The notes: generated from the letters alone by a model not told the origin. 64,000 nt of DNA from Cutibacterium modestum (GCF_008326345.1 NZ_BJEN01000001.1:124001-188000); one strand, 5' to 3'; shown: positions 26,875 to 37,208, counted from the first letter of the stretch. Numbers and translations: made by a program.

Positions 26875-27945
26875 ATGAACCAGCAGAACCGTCCCTTCGG
26901 CATCATCGAAACCTATCGTGACCGCCTCCCCACGGACGGAATTGACCAGATCGTGACGCTTGGGGAAGGGTCGACCCCATTGGTACCTGCCCCACGACTA
27001 GGCGACGCGCTTGACGCAACGGTGTGGATCAAGGTTGAAGGAGCCAACCCAACCGGATCATTCAAAGATCGTGGCATGACAATGGCCATGACGAAGGCGC
27101 TTGCCGACGGTTCGAAGGTCGTGGTGTGCGCTTCTACCGGCAATACGTCTGCCTCAGCATCGGCTTACGCATCCCGGGCCGGCATGACCTCGGTCGTGCT
27201 CCTGCCTCAGGGCAAAATCGCAGCTGGCAAACTCGCCCAGGCTGTTGTCCATGGCGGTCGGATCATCCAGGTCCGCGGTAACTTTGACGATTGCCTGCGT
27301 ATTGCCCGCGAACTGGCTGAGAATTTCCCGGTCTCCTTGGTGAACTCGGTTAACCCGTACCGCATCGAGGGACAGAAAACTGCCGCTTTCGAGGTCGTTG
27401 ACGTTCTGGGTGACGCTCCTGATATCCACGCTCTGCCGGTGGGCAACGCAGGCAATATCACCGCGTATTGGAAAGGCTACCGCGAGTATGCAGCGGACGG
27501 TCCTGCCAGCTACACCCCGCGGATGTTCGGGTTCCAAGCTGCTGGCGCGGCCCCTCTGGTGTTGGGCCACGATGTCGATGCTCCGGAAACGGTAGCCACC
27601 GCTATTCGTATCGGTCGTCCGGCATCCGGGAAGCTGGCTTTAGCCGCTCGAGATGAGTCGGAGGGACTCATCGACTCCGTCACCGACGAACAACTCCTCG
27701 ACGCTCAGGCCTTCTTGGCTGCTCAAGAGGGTATCTTCGTCGAGCCGGCATCGGCGGCCCCGGTGGCAGGTTTACTCAAGCTGAAATCCGAGGGACGCCT
27801 GGACCCTAGACAGCGCATTGTCATCACGGTAACTGGAAACGGTCTGAAAGACATTGACACTGCACTGTGCCGCACCACCCTGTCGACCGAGACCGTTGAG
27901 GCGTCGACCGATCAGGTGGCAGCCGTGCTGGACTTCGATTCCTGA
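26875..27945 (+). CDS. thrC: Threonine synthase
   Basis: A PLP enzyme of about 356 residues converting O-phosphohomoserine to threonine. The PLP lysine is in [20 protein letters not shown] near residue 60, the asparagine-serine loop in [19 protein letters not shown], and the phosphate loop in [15 protein letters not shown] near 185. The short form matches the actinobacterial and Bacillus class. Either GTG 26869, overlapping the hom stop with GGAGG upstream, or ATG 26875 is the start. It sits between hom and thrB. Confidence 0.95.
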   Translation: MNQQNRPFGIIETYRDRLPTDGIDQIVTLGEGSTPLVPAPRLGDALDATVWIKVEGANPTGSFKDRGMTMAMTKALADGSKVVVCASTGNTSASASAYASRAGMTSVVLLPQGKIAAGKLAQAVVHGGRIIQVRGNFDDCLRIARELAENFPVSLVNSVNPYRIEGQKTAAFEVVDVLGDAPDIHALPVGNAGNITAYWKGYREYAADGPASYTPRMFGFQAAGAAPLVLGHDVDAPETVATAIRIGRPASGKLALAARDESEGLIDSVTDEQLLDAQAFLAAQEGIFVEPASAAPVAGLLKLKSEGRLDPRQRIVITVTGNGLKDIDTALCRTTLSTETVEASTDQVAAVLDFDS

Positions 27946-27955
27946 GGAAGTGACA

Positions 27956-28846
27956 ATGGCCGACAGTGTGCGGGTGCGTGTGCCCGCTACTTCTGCCAAT
28001 CTCGGTCCCGGGTATGACTGCATGGGGCTAGCCCTGGATCTGTGGGATGAGGTTGGTGTCGAGGTACTCGATCGTCCCGGGGTGGTGATCGACGTGACAG
28101 GGGAAGGGGCCGACACAGTTCCTCATGACGAATCTCACCTCGTGGTGGCGACGATGCGCCAGGGGTTGGTGGAGTTCGGGTACCCCCGCCCTGATGCCGG
28201 GTTGCGCCTAGCTGCTGTCAATTCCGTCCCGCAAAGCCGTGGTCTAGGATCGTCGGCTGCGGCTATCGTTTCTGGGCTGGCATTGGCCTGGGGACTGGCC
28301 CGTCCTGGGCGCCCGCTGGATCGCACTGCGCTACTGACGATGACTGCTGCTATCGAGGGGCACCCGGACAATGCTGCTCCCGCAATTCTCGGGGGTGCGC
28401 AGCTGGCGTGGCTCGATGGCGGAATCGTCAACCACATCGGCCTAGCCGTCAACCCGTCGATCATCTTCCGGGTATGTGTTCCTGATCGCCACGTACCAAC
28501 GACTTTGGCTCGGCAGGTGCTTCCTGAACAGGTTGAGCGCGCTCATGCGGTCCATCAAGTCCTGGCGGCGTCACTGCTTATCACTGCCCTGACGACCTCG
28601 CCCGGGCATCTCCTGGCGGCAACTCAGGACTGGCTTCACCAGCCATACCGTCGCTCTCTCATGCCGGAATCGGCTACGCTCATGGATAGCTTGCGCAGAC
28701 GTGGTGTCGCCGCCGTTATTTCGGGCGCGGGGCCTACTGTCTTGGCTCTGGGGACCCGTGACCAACTCGACATGGCGTCCGACGTCGATACTGCTGGGTT
28801 CGTGGTGCATGACCTCGTTCTCGGTGAAGGAGTCCATTTCCTCTGA
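27956..28846 (+). CDS. thrB: Homoserine kinase
   Basis: A 296-residue GHMP-family kinase phosphorylating homoserine. The N-terminal VPATSANLGPGYDCMGLAL, the ATP loop VPQSRGLGSSAAAIVSGL near residue 92 and the C-terminal ISGAGPTVLALG are the three GHMP motifs. ATG 27956 lies 10 bases after the thrC stop with GAGGAAG in between. It completes the threonine pathway in the order hom-thrC-thrB usual for actinobacteria. Confidence 0.95.
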   Translation: MADSVRVRVPATSANLGPGYDCMGLALDLWDEVGVEVLDRPGVVIDVTGEGADTVPHDESHLVVATMRQGLVEFGYPRPDAGLRLAAVNSVPQSRGLGSSAAAIVSGLALAWGLARPGRPLDRTALLTMTAAIEGHPDNAAPAILGGAQLAWLDGGIVNHIGLAVNPSIIFRVCVPDRHVPTTLARQVLPEQVERAHAVHQVLAASLLITALTTSPGHLLAATQDWLHQPYRRSLMPESATLMDSLRRRGVAAVISGAGPTVLALGTRDQLDMASDVDTAGFVVHDLVLGEGVHFL

Positions 28847-29127
28847 CCTACTGTATGAACATGATCCGATGTGTGCGTTATAGTGGTGTCGTAGCGCGCC
28901 GGATGCGTGCAAATCCCCGCTGACGATCGTGATCCCCGTGTCACAGTCTTGTCCTTGGGGACCATGTCTTCGGCGTTCGAGGGCCTCGAACGCCACGCCA
29001 CGACCTCCGCAAACCATTCGGTTTTCGTGGTGTCAGCCGCCCGACCTATTGTCGATTCCGACGGCAGGCCCGATGAAACCGCGCCCACCGGACGTCATAC
29101 CGGCCGGGGCAGTTCGAAGGGATTTAC
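28847..29127 (+). other. Long leader before rho
   Basis: About 280 bases without a convincing gene. Long untranslated leaders before rho are common because Rho often controls itself. TATAGTG near 28878 could be a promoter -10 element (TATAGT) but a matching -35 is not obvious. No stable hairpin stands out by eye. Confidence 0.35.
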
Positions 29128-31023
29128 GTGACTCAGACCTCACAGCCGGATGGATCCTTGGATCTGTCCACCAAGTTGCTCCCCGAGCTCCGCTCTATCG
29201 CTACTCAGATGGGCATTAAGGGAGCTCGTGGCATGCGGAAGGCTGACCTCGTCGCGGCTATCTCCGAGGGGGGATACCTGGGAACCGGAAGGCCAACTGC
29301 GCGTCAAAATCGTAGCCAGGAATCCCACACATCTAGCGACGAGGGCCGTCCACAGCGCAGCCAGCGACGTCGTCCTTCAGAGTCTAAGGACTCCGAATCT
29401 AAACCCGCTGAGGGGGAGAAGACTCCATCAGTAGGCGACCTGCTCGCCGTCGCCGAAGCTCAGAAGCAAGCGGAAACCGTTAAGAAGCCTGACGACGAAG
29501 GTCAACGTCGCGACGATAACTCGACCGATCGCCCTAGTCGTGAGCGCGGTGACCTTAGTCATCGAGGCGATCCGCCACGGCGCCGGGCCCGCAACACCTC
29601 ACGAGACAATTCCAACGGTAGTTCTGGCGACAGCAACATCAGCGACGAGGTTGGAGCCCGTCTCGAAGCCCTATCGCGCGGTCAGCGTAATGATCGCAAC
29701 CAGTCAGACCGTGGCGCTCAGAATGACCGCATCGACGACGCTTCTTCCGATTCCGACGACGAGTACGGTCGGTTCTCGGAATACGGCAATGGCGGGCGAC
29801 GGTCTCGCCGTCGCCGTCAGCGTGACCGCCAGAACCGTCGCAAGCGTTCTAACGACCGCTACTCCGATTCCGAGCCGAATGTGCGTGAGGACGACGTGCT
29901 TGTCCCATGCTCGGGCATCCTCGATATTCGTGACCAATACGCCTTTGTGCGCACCTCGGGATATCTGCCCGGGGCCAGTGATGCCTATGTGTCGATGGCT
30001 ATGGTGCGTCGGCACCACCTGCGCAAGGGCGACGTCATCGTCGGACAGATGCGTGCCCATCGCGAGGGGGAGAGGCGGGAAAAGTTCGCACCACTGGTGA
30101 AGATTGATCAGGTCAATGGGGCTGATCCTGAGCAGATGAAGCAGCGCCCAGAGTTTTCTAAACTCACCCCGCTGTATCCGCAGGAACGGCTACGCCTCGA
30201 AGACGACCCCAAAAACATGACTGGCCGAATCATCGACCTCGTCAGCCCGATTGGTAAAGGCCAGCGCGGCCTCATCGTTTCGCCTCCGAAAGCTGGCAAG
30301 ACGATGATCATGCAGTCGATCGCAAACTCGATCACGCGCAATAACCCTGAGGTTCACCTCATGGTCGTGTTGGTCGATGAGCGTCCTGAGGAAGTCACTG
30401 ATTTCCAGCGCACTGTCAGCGGCGAGGTCGTCGCATCGACTTTCGACCGTCCTGCCGACGATCACACCCAGCTGTCCGAATTGGCCATCGAGCGCGCCAA
30501 ACGCCTCGTGGAACTTGGCCACGACGTTGTCATTTTGCTGGACGGCATCACCCGTCTGGGGCGCGCATACAACCTTGCTGCTCCAGCCTCCGGTCGAATC
30601 CTTTCTGGGGGTGTCGACTCAGCTGCCCTGTACCCGCCGAAGAAGTTCTTTGGTGCTGCCCGCAATATTGAGCACGGTGGTTCCCTGACGATCCTCGCCA
30701 CCGCCCTGGTCGAAACCGGGTCGAAGATGGACGAGGTTATTTTCGAGGAATTCAAGGGTACCGGCAATATGGAGTTGCGGCTTCGTCGCGAGTTTGCCAA
30801 TAAGAGGCTGTTCCCGGCTATCGACGTTGACGCGTCGGGTACCCGTCGCGAGGAATTGCTGCTATCACGCGAGGAGACGGCGATTATGTGGAAGCTGCGC
30901 AGAGTGCTATCTGGTCTGGAAGGCTCCCAAGCTCTCGAAATGATGGTCTCGCGGCTGCGCAAGACTCAGACGAATGTGGAGTTCTTGTACACCATTTCCA
31001 AGACAACTCCAAACCAGGATTGA
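29128..31023 (+). CDS. rho: Transcription termination factor Rho with long N-terminal insertion
   Basis: A 631-residue hexameric RNA helicase. The Rho N domain is at residues 10-50 ([20 protein letters not shown]). A charged, low-complexity insertion follows (about 55-250) rich in Arg, Asp, Ser and Glu, as in high-G+C Gram-positives. The RNA-binding cold-shock fold comes next ([20 protein letters not shown]), then the ATPase with Walker [18 protein letters not shown] and the Walker B region [15 protein letters not shown]. The C-terminal half is strongly conserved. GTG 29128 has AAGGGA upstream. The insertion adds RNA affinity in relatives such as Micrococcus Rho. rpmE follows. Confidence 0.95.
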   Translation: MTQTSQPDGSLDLSTKLLPELRSIATQMGIKGARGMRKADLVAAISEGGYLGTGRPTARQNRSQESHTSSDEGRPQRSQRRRPSESKDSESKPAEGEKTPSVGDLLAVAEAQKQAETVKKPDDEGQRRDDNSTDRPSRERGDLSHRGDPPRRRARNTSRDNSNGSSGDSNISDEVGARLEALSRGQRNDRNQSDRGAQNDRIDDASSDSDDEYGRFSEYGNGGRRSRRRRQRDRQNRRKRSNDRYSDSEPNVREDDVLVPCSGILDIRDQYAFVRTSGYLPGASDAYVSMAMVRRHHLRKGDVIVGQMRAHREGERREKFAPLVKIDQVNGADPEQMKQRPEFSKLTPLYPQERLRLEDDPKNMTGRIIDLVSPIGKGQRGLIVSPPKAGKTMIMQSIANSITRNNPEVHLMVVLVDERPEEVTDFQRTVSGEVVASTFDRPADDHTQLSELAIERAKRLVELGHDVVILLDGITRLGRAYNLAAPASGRILSGGVDSAALYPPKKFFGAARNIEHGGSLTILATALVETGSKMDEVIFEEFKGTGNMELRLRREFANKRLFPAIDVDASGTRREELLLSREETAIMWKLRRVLSGLEGSQALEMMVSRLRKTQTNVEFLYTISKTTPNQD

Positions 31024-31137
31024 GGTCGATAAGTGGACCGGAGCTGGTTGCCTGGTGTATGCTGGCACGCCGGTTCCGGTTCACGTCCGTTCTATCATTC
31101 GGGCGACCCGGGGCGCATTCAATAAGGAGATCACATC

Positions 31138-31347
31138 ATGAAGCAGGGAATTCATCCCGATTACCACGAGACGACCGTGGTGTGCACCTGCGGGAACACT
31201 TTCACTACTCGCAGCACCTCGTCGTCCGGCACCCTTAATGCTGATGTTTGCTCAAAGTGCCATCCGTTCTACACCGGCAAGCAGAAGATCCTTGACTCTG
31301 GTGGCCGCGTCGCCCGGTTCGAGCGCCGCTACGGCAAGAAGAATTGA
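31138..31347 (+). CDS. rpmE: 50S ribosomal protein bL31, zinc-binding form
   Basis: A 69-residue ribosomal protein beginning [19 protein letters not shown]. Cysteines 16, 18, 37 and 40 (CTC and CSKC) form the zinc ribbon, so this is the C+ form that can be replaced by a zinc-free paralogue under zinc starvation. AAGGAG precedes ATG 31138. It sits between rho and prfA, as in many actinobacteria. Confidence 0.96.
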   Translation: MKQGIHPDYHETTVVCTCGNTFTTRSTSSSGTLNADVCSKCHPFYTGKQKILDSGGRVARFERRYGKKN

Positions 31348-31370
31348 CGTCGTCTATCAATGACGTATCG

Positions 31371-31402
31371 CCATGACGCTGGGCTGCTGCTCGGCGTCAT
31401 GG
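31371..31402 (+). terminator. Candidate terminator between rpmE and prfA
   Basis: The arms CCATGACGC and GCGTCATGG form a perfect 9-base stem with a 14-base loop, 24 bases after the rpmE stop. There is no T run, so it may be an attenuating or stability hairpin and transcription may read on into prfA. Confidence 0.4.
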
Positions 31403-31453
31403 TCGTTCCTGGGGCTACAACGCCAGACCTGGACGGGGCTGGTCAGGAGAGGC

Positions 31454-32539
31454 ATGAGCGAATCTGCGCAACACGCGATTGACGAGATCCGTCGTCGTCT
31501 TCGGGAGATCGAAATCCAGCTGGCCAATCCTGCGGTGCTATCGGACCCCTCCGCTATGGGACGGCTCGGTAAGCGTCATGCACGCCTTCGTCATGTCGTA
31601 TCGGTAGCCGATAACGTCGACCAGCTGAACGCTGATATTGAGGCAGCCGAGGACCTCGCTAACGAGGATCCTGTCTTTGTACAGGAGGCTGAGAGGTTGC
31701 GCGGCCAATTGGACCTCGCCAGAACAGAGCTCACCGAATTACTGGCTCCGTCGGACCCTCTCGATCAGGAGGATGCCTTGGTTGAGATTCATTCGGGTGA
31801 GGGTGGCGAAGAATCCGCCCTCTTCGCTGCTGATCTCTTGCGGATGTATACCAGGTACGCTGAGCGGGTGGGTTGGAGCGTCCGTGAGCTGACTAGCGAA
31901 CTGACAGATCTTGGCGGGTACCGCACGGTCGTGGTTGCCGTTGGGGGGGTTCCGTCGCGCCCGGCGTACGGTTACCTCAAGCATGAAGGTGGCGTCCATC
32001 GCGTGCAGCGGGTGCCAGTGACGGAGTCGTCAGGACGCATCCATACCTCAGCAGTTGGAGTCCTTGTCATGCCGGATGTCGACGAGACCGAGGTCGATAT
32101 CGACCCTGCTGATATCCGCGTTGACGTTTATCGGTCTTCGGGGCCTGGCGGCCAGGGGGTCAACACTACAGATTCGGCCGTTCGTCTAACTCACCTGCCC
32201 ACCGGCATTGTCGCCAGCTGTCAAAATGAGCGCAGCCAGTTGCAGAATAAAGCAGAGGCGATGCGGATGCTGCGGGCAAAAGTCGCTGCCTTGGCGGCCC
32301 AGCAAGCCGCTGATGAGAATGATCGAATGCGCCGCGACCAGGTACGTACTGTCGATAGATCGGCTCGGGTGCGCACGTATAACTTTCCCGAGAATCGCCT
32401 GACAGATCACCGTATTGGGTACAAGTCCAGGAAACTCGACCAGATCTTGGCTGGCGATCTGGGTGAGGTTCTCGACGCTCTCCATGCCGACGAGGTGCGG
32501 CGTCGGATGGCACAACAGTCAGAAGGCCGAGAATCCTGA
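31454..32539 (+). CDS. prfA: Peptide chain release factor 1
   Basis: A 361-residue class I release factor for UAG and UAA. The tripeptide anticodon region PVT ([15 protein letters not shown]) identifies RF1 rather than RF2, and the catalytic loop [19 protein letters not shown] carries GGQ. ATG 31454 has AGGAGAGG just upstream; the frame opens earlier but those residues look spurious. The last base is shared with the start of prmC, whose product methylates the glutamine of this GGQ. Confidence 0.96.
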   Translation: MSESAQHAIDEIRRRLREIEIQLANPAVLSDPSAMGRLGKRHARLRHVVSVADNVDQLNADIEAAEDLANEDPVFVQEAERLRGQLDLARTELTELLAPSDPLDQEDALVEIHSGEGGEESALFAADLLRMYTRYAERVGWSVRELTSELTDLGGYRTVVVAVGGVPSRPAYGYLKHEGGVHRVQRVPVTESSGRIHTSAVGVLVMPDVDETEVDIDPADIRVDVYRSSGPGGQGVNTTDSAVRLTHLPTGIVASCQNERSQLQNKAEAMRMLRAKVAALAAQQAADENDRMRRDQVRTVDRSARVRTYNFPENRLTDHRIGYKSRKLDQILAGDLGEVLDALHADEVRRRMAQQSEGRES

Positions 32540-33414
32540 TGGCAGTTCATAGCCCCTCCCTCCTGCTGGCACGTGCCACCTGTCAACTGGCCGCCGGGGG
32601 GATTGAGACCCCGGCAGCAGATGCGCGCATGTTGCTGTGCGAGGCACTCGGGATTCAACCGTCACAACTCATTCGCGTAGCAAGCGTTCATGCTGACGAC
32701 GAGGATCGCTTCAACGAGATGGTGGATCGACGTCGAGCTGGGGAGCCGGCGCAGTTTATCGTTGGCCATGCCTGGTTCCGCGGCCTTCGGGTGGAGGTCG
32801 GGCCAGGGGTGTTTATACCCCGTTTGGAGACGGAATTGGTGGCCGAGCAGGCCGTCCAAGAGGCTCAACGTTTGGTGATGGCGAGCGCATGCCCCAGCGT
32901 GGTCGATCTGTGTACCGGCACCGGTGCCATCGCCCTCGCGGTGGCTAGCGAGGTCCCGGGTTCCCGGGTCAGTGCCGTCGAAATGGATGAAGCTGCTTTG
33001 ACGTGGGCCCGACGCAACCTGTGTGATTCCGGAGTGGAGATTCTCGCGGGCGACGCTTTGCGGGTGCCTGACGATGGTCGACGGTTCGACGTTGTCGTGA
33101 CGAATCCGCCGTACCTTCGGCGTATTGACGCTTCGTCGATTCCCGACGAAGTCACCGGTCATGAACCCGACCTCGCCTTATTTTCTGGTGACGACGGTCT
33201 CGACTTACCGCGGCAGCTCGTCGGGCGGGCCGCCGAGCTGCTCACGGCGGGTGGCCTGTTCATCATGGAACACGACGAAACCCAACGTGACGAGCTCATG
33301 ACGGCGATGGCGACCTCTCACATGTGGGAGCAGATCGAGGACCATGACGATCTAGCAGGTAGACCGAGGTTCGTCACGGCTCGTCGACGGTGCAAGGATG
33401 GATGCCATGGATGA
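32539..33414 (+). CDS. prmC: Release factor glutamine methyltransferase
   Basis: A 291-residue SAM-dependent enzyme that methylates the GGQ glutamine of RF1 and RF2. The SAM motif VVDLCTGTGAIALAVASEVP is near residue 115 and the substrate-binding NPPY (VVTNPPYLRRID) near 190. The N-terminal helical domain (residues 1-80) binds the release factor. ATG 32539 overlaps the prfA stop by one base, so translation is coupled and the enzyme is made with its substrate. Confidence 0.95.
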   Translation: MAVHSPSLLLARATCQLAAGGIETPAADARMLLCEALGIQPSQLIRVASVHADDEDRFNEMVDRRRAGEPAQFIVGHAWFRGLRVEVGPGVFIPRLETELVAEQAVQEAQRLVMASACPSVVDLCTGTGAIALAVASEVPGSRVSAVEMDEAALTWARRNLCDSGVEILAGDALRVPDDGRRFDVVVTNPPYLRRIDASSIPDEVTGHEPDLALFSGDDGLDLPRQLVGRAAELLTAGGLFIMEHDETQRDELMTAMATSHMWEQIEDHDDLAGRPRFVTARRRCKDGCHG

Positions 33415-34285
33415 GTCTGACCAGATGATGGTCGATGCCGACGAGCTGACCGGGCTTGTCGCAGAGGAGCACCGTACAGAAGAGAAGCCGACAGTCACCG
33501 ACGTTGAGCCAGCAGGAGACGCCGCGGTTGAAGACTCCGGGATTTCCCCGTTCATCCTTGACGTCGCTGACCCCGATGCTTGCGAGGAGGCTTTAGTACA
33601 GGCCGCAGACGCCATCGCCGATGGCGAGTGCATCGTGCTACCGACAGACACCGTATACGGTATTGGTGCTGACGCCCTCAACCCCTTGGCAGTGCAGCGC
33701 CTACTCAATGCCAAGGAGCGTGGCCGCGATATGCCGCCGCCCGTTCTCGTCAGCGATTCAGTCGCCTTGCCCGCCCTGTGTCAGCACATACCAGCGGGGG
33801 CAAAGGCCCTTGCGGAGAAGTACTGGCCGGGAGGTCTCACCCTCATCCTGCGTGCTCAGGAATCTCTCGGCATGGATTTGGGAGAGACCAACGGCACCCT
33901 TGCCGTTCGCGTCCCCGACCAGGACCAGACCCGTGAGTTGTTGCGCATGACCGGACCAATGGCCGTCTCTAGTGCGAACAAGTCTGGCCACCCGGCGGCC
34001 TTGACTGCGCAGGAGGCCGCCGATCAACTGGGCGTCGAGGTGGCCGTTTACCTGGATGCCGGCCCTAGTCGGGTCGGGGAGTCTTCGACGATTATTGACT
34101 TCGTCTCGACGGCGGACGGAAAAGTGGTGCGTCAAGGCGCGCTATCGCTGGAGGCTATCCATGAGGTTGCCTCTGACGTTATTGGGATGGAATCGTCGGT
34201 TGCCGACCAGAAGTCGTCTGAAGACCATGATCCCGACGCTGCTCTTCCGGAGACCGAGTTGACGCAGCCAGAGATCGAGGGCTGA
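33398..34285 (+). CDS. L-threonylcarbamoyladenylate synthase with acidic extensions
   Basis: A 295-residue protein of the Sua5/TsaC family, first step of the t6A37 modification of ANN-decoding tRNAs. The YrdC-like core covers about residues 60-255, with LPTDTVYGIGADALNP, LNAKERGRDMPPPVLVS, KYWPGGLTLILRA and MAVSSANKSGHPAA. The core is flanked by acidic tails of about 55 (N) and 40 (C) residues, rich in Asp and Glu, that are not part of the enzyme. The start overlaps the end of prmC by 17 bases; a later start is possible. It keeps the rho-prfA-prmC-sua5 order seen in other actinobacteria. Confidence 0.9.
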   Translation: MDAMDESDQMMVDADELTGLVAEEHRTEEKPTVTDVEPAGDAAVEDSGISPFILDVADPDACEEALVQAADAIADGECIVLPTDTVYGIGADALNPLAVQRLLNAKERGRDMPPPVLVSDSVALPALCQHIPAGAKALAEKYWPGGLTLILRAQESLGMDLGETNGTLAVRVPDQDQTRELLRMTGPMAVSSANKSGHPAALTAQEAADQLGVEVAVYLDAGPSRVGESSTIIDFVSTADGKVVRQGALSLEAIHEVASDVIGMESSVADQKSSEDHDPDAALPETELTQPEIEG

Positions 34286-34293
34286 TACTCGAC

Positions 34294-35397
34294 ATGCGTG
34301 AATACCTTTTGGTGATGCTGACATCGGGCTTGACGACCTACTTGCTGTCTGGCCTGTGTCGGCAGGCCGCCCTCAGATGGAGGGCAGTCGCCAAAGTGCG
34401 TTCACGTGATGTCCATACCGTCCCCATTCCTTACTTTGGCGGGGTGGCCATGCTGGGGGGAGTGGCATTGGCGTGTCTGCTGGCTCGCAATATGCCTTTC
34501 CTGGGCCGTCACCTCCTGGTCGCTGACGATGCTCTCACGATCTGTTTTGCAGGTGTGGTGATCTGTGCTGTGGGTGTCGTCGATGACCTGCTTGATCTTC
34601 CCGCCATGGCCAAGGCAGCTGGCCAGGTCCTAGCGGCCGGCATCGTTGTCACAGGCGGAGTGCGAATGTTTTGGATTCCGCTGCCGAACTCCATCATTGC
34701 TTTGGGAACGCCCACCTCAATCCTGGTGACAGTGTTCTTCATTGTGCTGTGCGCCAATGCGGTGAATTTCATTGATGGCCTCGACGGCCTGGCATCCGGT
34801 GTGGTGGCCATTGGCTCCCTGGCTTTCTTCTCATACACCTACCTGCTGGCCCACGAACAGGACTTCGTCGTTGCGACGACGACCAGCCTCATCACGGCCG
34901 CGACTGCCGGCGCCTGCCTTGGTTTTCTGCCCCACAATTGGCATCCGGCCAGGATGTTCATGGGCGATTCCGGGGCTCTGTTACTTGGCCTATTGCTCGC
35001 CACCTCGACGATCTCGTTGACCGGTCAAATCGATTCGACCGCTCTGACGGCACGGGGCGGAGGATTGGTTCCGGCCTACTTGCCGATTGTTGTGCCACTC
35101 ATGGTGTTGGCCATTCCCTTCCTCGATCTTGTCATGGGCTATGTCCGGCGGACATGGCGAGGGACCTGGTTCTTCGTTGCTGACAAGCAACACCTTCACC
35201 ACCGATTGTTACAACGAGGTCACTCGCACGTGCGCGCGGTCTTGTTGATGTATCTATGGGCTGCTGTACTCACTTTTGGGACCGTGTTTATTGGCTTAGA
35301 ACAAACGTGGTGGGCGGTCGTGATCGTGGTAGCAGGATTTGCCATGTGCGTGGTCCTCACCATGGCGAATTCTCGTCATCCAGCCGCCCAGACCTGA
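34294..35397 (+). CDS. Undecaprenyl-phosphate GlcNAc-1-phosphate transferase family (WecA/TagO)
   Basis: A 367-residue membrane enzyme with about ten helices. Family motifs are clear: PIPYFGGVAMLGG near residue 45, the magnesium-binding DDLLDL near 95, NFIDGLDGLASG near 155, GDSGALLLGLLLA near 225, and the cytoplasmic histidine motif KQHLHHRLLQRGHSH near 295. It transfers a sugar-1-phosphate to polyprenyl phosphate, starting synthesis of a cell wall polymer or linker unit. ATG 34294 lies 8 bases after the previous stop. In mycobacteria the WecA gene occupies the same place before the atp genes. Confidence 0.92.
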   Translation: MREYLLVMLTSGLTTYLLSGLCRQAALRWRAVAKVRSRDVHTVPIPYFGGVAMLGGVALACLLARNMPFLGRHLLVADDALTICFAGVVICAVGVVDDLLDLPAMAKAAGQVLAAGIVVTGGVRMFWIPLPNSIIALGTPTSILVTVFFIVLCANAVNFIDGLDGLASGVVAIGSLAFFSYTYLLAHEQDFVVATTTSLITAATAGACLGFLPHNWHPARMFMGDSGALLLGLLLATSTISLTGQIDSTALTARGGGLVPAYLPIVVPLMVLAIPFLDLVMGYVRRTWRGTWFFVADKQHLHHRLLQRGHSHVRAVLLMYLWAAVLTFGTVFIGLEQTWWAVVIVVAGFAMCVVLTMANSRHPAAQT

Positions 35398-35532
35398 GAT
35401 GTCGATGTTGTTACGCCCCATGTGTTACCTTTCTCACCGAGGAGGTCCTCACCAGGCACATCACTACTCGACTCACAGCGTCGCGTCGCCGAATTCAGAT
35501 GCCCTGAGTATTCACCACAGGAATCATCGGTC

Positions 35533-36054
35533 ATGACCACGGGAAGGGATGACAAGATGATAAATCCCGCCACGGCTAGTCCTAGTCAGGCCTGCACGAG
35601 TCGTTGCGCACCGGTGACGTCCCGTGTCTTATCTCGCATCTACCGCAGTGGGTTGTTATGGGCTACGGTGGCCGGCCTGATAATGACCTGCGTGATGAGC
35701 GTATTCGTTCAGCCTCACGTGCCGTCAGCTCTTAGTGGTCTGGCCGGCACCATCGTGGCGGTGGCGTTCATGGCGTGCGGCCGTGAAGTTCATCTGCTCA
35801 ATCGCAGTGACTCCTGGCTTCTCGGCGTCGGCCTGTTCATCATTCAGATTGGTGCTCTCGGATGCCTAGGAGTTCTGGTAATCGAGTGTCACACCGGTCT
35901 TCGGCCGGTTCCGTGCGCATCGGCAATGATCGGAGCCTCTCTGGCCTGGATTGTCGGCGTGGTGGTAGCTGGCCGGCAACCGCAGCGAATTTATGAAGAT
36001 CCCGAAGATCCAACTCGTGCCGCGAGTCGTCGGACCGGTGGCGGTCTTCGATGA
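35533..36054 (+). CDS. ATP synthase protein I-like membrane protein
   Basis: A protein of about 165-173 residues with four membrane helices (roughly residues 40-60, 65-85, 95-125 and 135-155). Its position directly before the ATP synthase genes and its helix pattern fit the AtpI type protein that helps assemble the c-ring. Sequence conservation in this family is low, so the call leans on context. Possible starts are ATG 35533 or ATG 35557; the latter has GAAGGGATG upstream. The frame is open to 35422. The gene ends in a 4-base overlap with the next. Confidence 0.65.
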   Translation: MTTGRDDKMINPATASPSQACTSRCAPVTSRVLSRIYRSGLLWATVAGLIMTCVMSVFVQPHVPSALSGLAGTIVAVAFMACGREVHLLNRSDSWLLGVGLFIIQIGALGCLGVLVIECHTGLRPVPCASAMIGASLAWIVGVVVAGRQPQRIYEDPEDPTRAASRRTGGGLR

Positions 36055-36347
36055 ACACTAATGGAGCTATGGCTGCTAAAGTCGGCATGGACATGGGCAC
36101 GAACTCAATGACGCGAACGAGCACTAGCTCCGCGCCGTCTAGCAACGACGACGCGTGGGGGGTCTTGAGCTATGTCCTGGCGGGCATGCTCTTCTACGGT
36201 GGCATCGGCTGGCTGCTGTCAAGCCGTTTCCATCAGATGTGGATTTTCGTCGTTGGCATGATCGTCGGGCTTGCGGCGAGCGTCTACCTCATTGTTAAGC
36301 GGTACGGGGTCGTGCCCGACCAGAACGACGACCAGGAGGGTCAGTGA
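36051..36347 (+). CDS. AtpZ-like F0 accessory membrane protein
   Basis: A 98-residue protein with a hydrophilic, serine-rich N-terminus and two membrane helices (VLAGMLFYGGIGWLLSSRF and MWIFVVGMIVGLAASVYLIV). The pair of glycine-rich helices joined by a short loop is typical of AtpZ/AtpI family proteins that act with AtpI in c-ring assembly and possibly magnesium supply. It overlaps both neighbours by 4 bases, so it is part of the atp transcript. Confidence 0.75.
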   Translation: MNTNGAMAAKVGMDMGTNSMTRTSTSSAPSSNDDAWGVLSYVLAGMLFYGGIGWLLSSRFHQMWIFVVGMIVGLAASVYLIVKRYGVVPDQNDDQEGQ

Positions 36348-37120
36348 GCGGGATCGTGTCTCCTCTGGAGTTCCGCACTCCAGGGCTTGAGGACTTCAAG
36401 TTCGACGGGACCTTCGGAGTGGCTTGGATGGATAAGCCGTTCTGGCAGGCGGTCATTGCATTTCTTGTCGTCATCGCCTTCTGGGTATGGATGAGTCGCG
36501 GCCTCAAGGTTATGCCTGGCAAGCGTCAGGTCTTCGGCGAGTACTGCTACAACTTCATTCGTAACTCCCTGGTGCGAGACACCATCGGCCACGGATTCGA
36601 GCCGTGGCTGCCGTATCTGGTTGCTCTCTTCAGCTTCATCCTCGTCAATAACTGGTTCGGTGAACTTTTCGTCTTCATGTTCCCGACCTTCTCCCATGTC
36701 GGATACGTTTACGGCCTGGCCATCGTCTCCTGGTTTGTCTACATCATCGCTGGTTTTAAGACCAAAGGGATTCGCTACCTCAAGGATTCGATGCTGCCCC
36801 CTGGCGTGCCCTGGTATCTGTGGTGGCTCATCATTCCGTTGGAGTTCTTGTCGAACTTCATTACCCGTCCGCTGACCCTGTCGCTGCGACTATTTGCCAA
36901 CATGCTTGCCGGCCACCTCATCATCATGATCTTCGTTGTCGGTGGCGGATTCCTGCTCACCTACCCGTCCAGCATCATTTACAACGCGGCTGGCGGTTTC
37001 TCCCTGATCCTCAGCTTCGCGCTCTTCGCGTTGGAGTTGTTCGTAGGCTTCCTACAGGCCTACGTATTCACCGTGCTGTCAGCACAGTATGTTGCGTCCT
37101 CGATTTCTGAAGGACACTGA
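36344..37120 (+). CDS. atpB: F0F1 ATP synthase subunit a
   Basis: A 258-residue membrane subunit forming the proton half channels. The essential arginine lies in PLTLSLRLFANMLAGHLIIM near residue 185. The C-terminal helices contain the usual glutamate and glutamine (ALELFVGFLQAYVFTVLSAQYV). GTG 36344 overlaps the AtpZ stop and has GGAGG upstream. It contacts the c-ring encoded by the next gene. Confidence 0.95.
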   Translation: MSGIVSPLEFRTPGLEDFKFDGTFGVAWMDKPFWQAVIAFLVVIAFWVWMSRGLKVMPGKRQVFGEYCYNFIRNSLVRDTIGHGFEPWLPYLVALFSFILVNNWFGELFVFMFPTFSHVGYVYGLAIVSWFVYIIAGFKTKGIRYLKDSMLPPGVPWYLWWLIIPLEFLSNFITRPLTLSLRLFANMLAGHLIIMIFVVGGGFLLTYPSSIIYNAAGGFSLILSFALFALELFVGFLQAYVFTVLSAQYVASSISEGH

Positions 37121-37208
37121 CAGCGCATTCATCTCTAGGACCTCGTCGTCAAACCGACCGGCGACGAAGACAACGCCCCGCAAGGGGCACAATCCGGAAG
37201 GACACACC

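Noticed and set aside
28907-29131. 75-codon open frame before rho as a leader peptide gene
   Set aside because: No good ribosome site and no conserved features; treated as untranslated leader.
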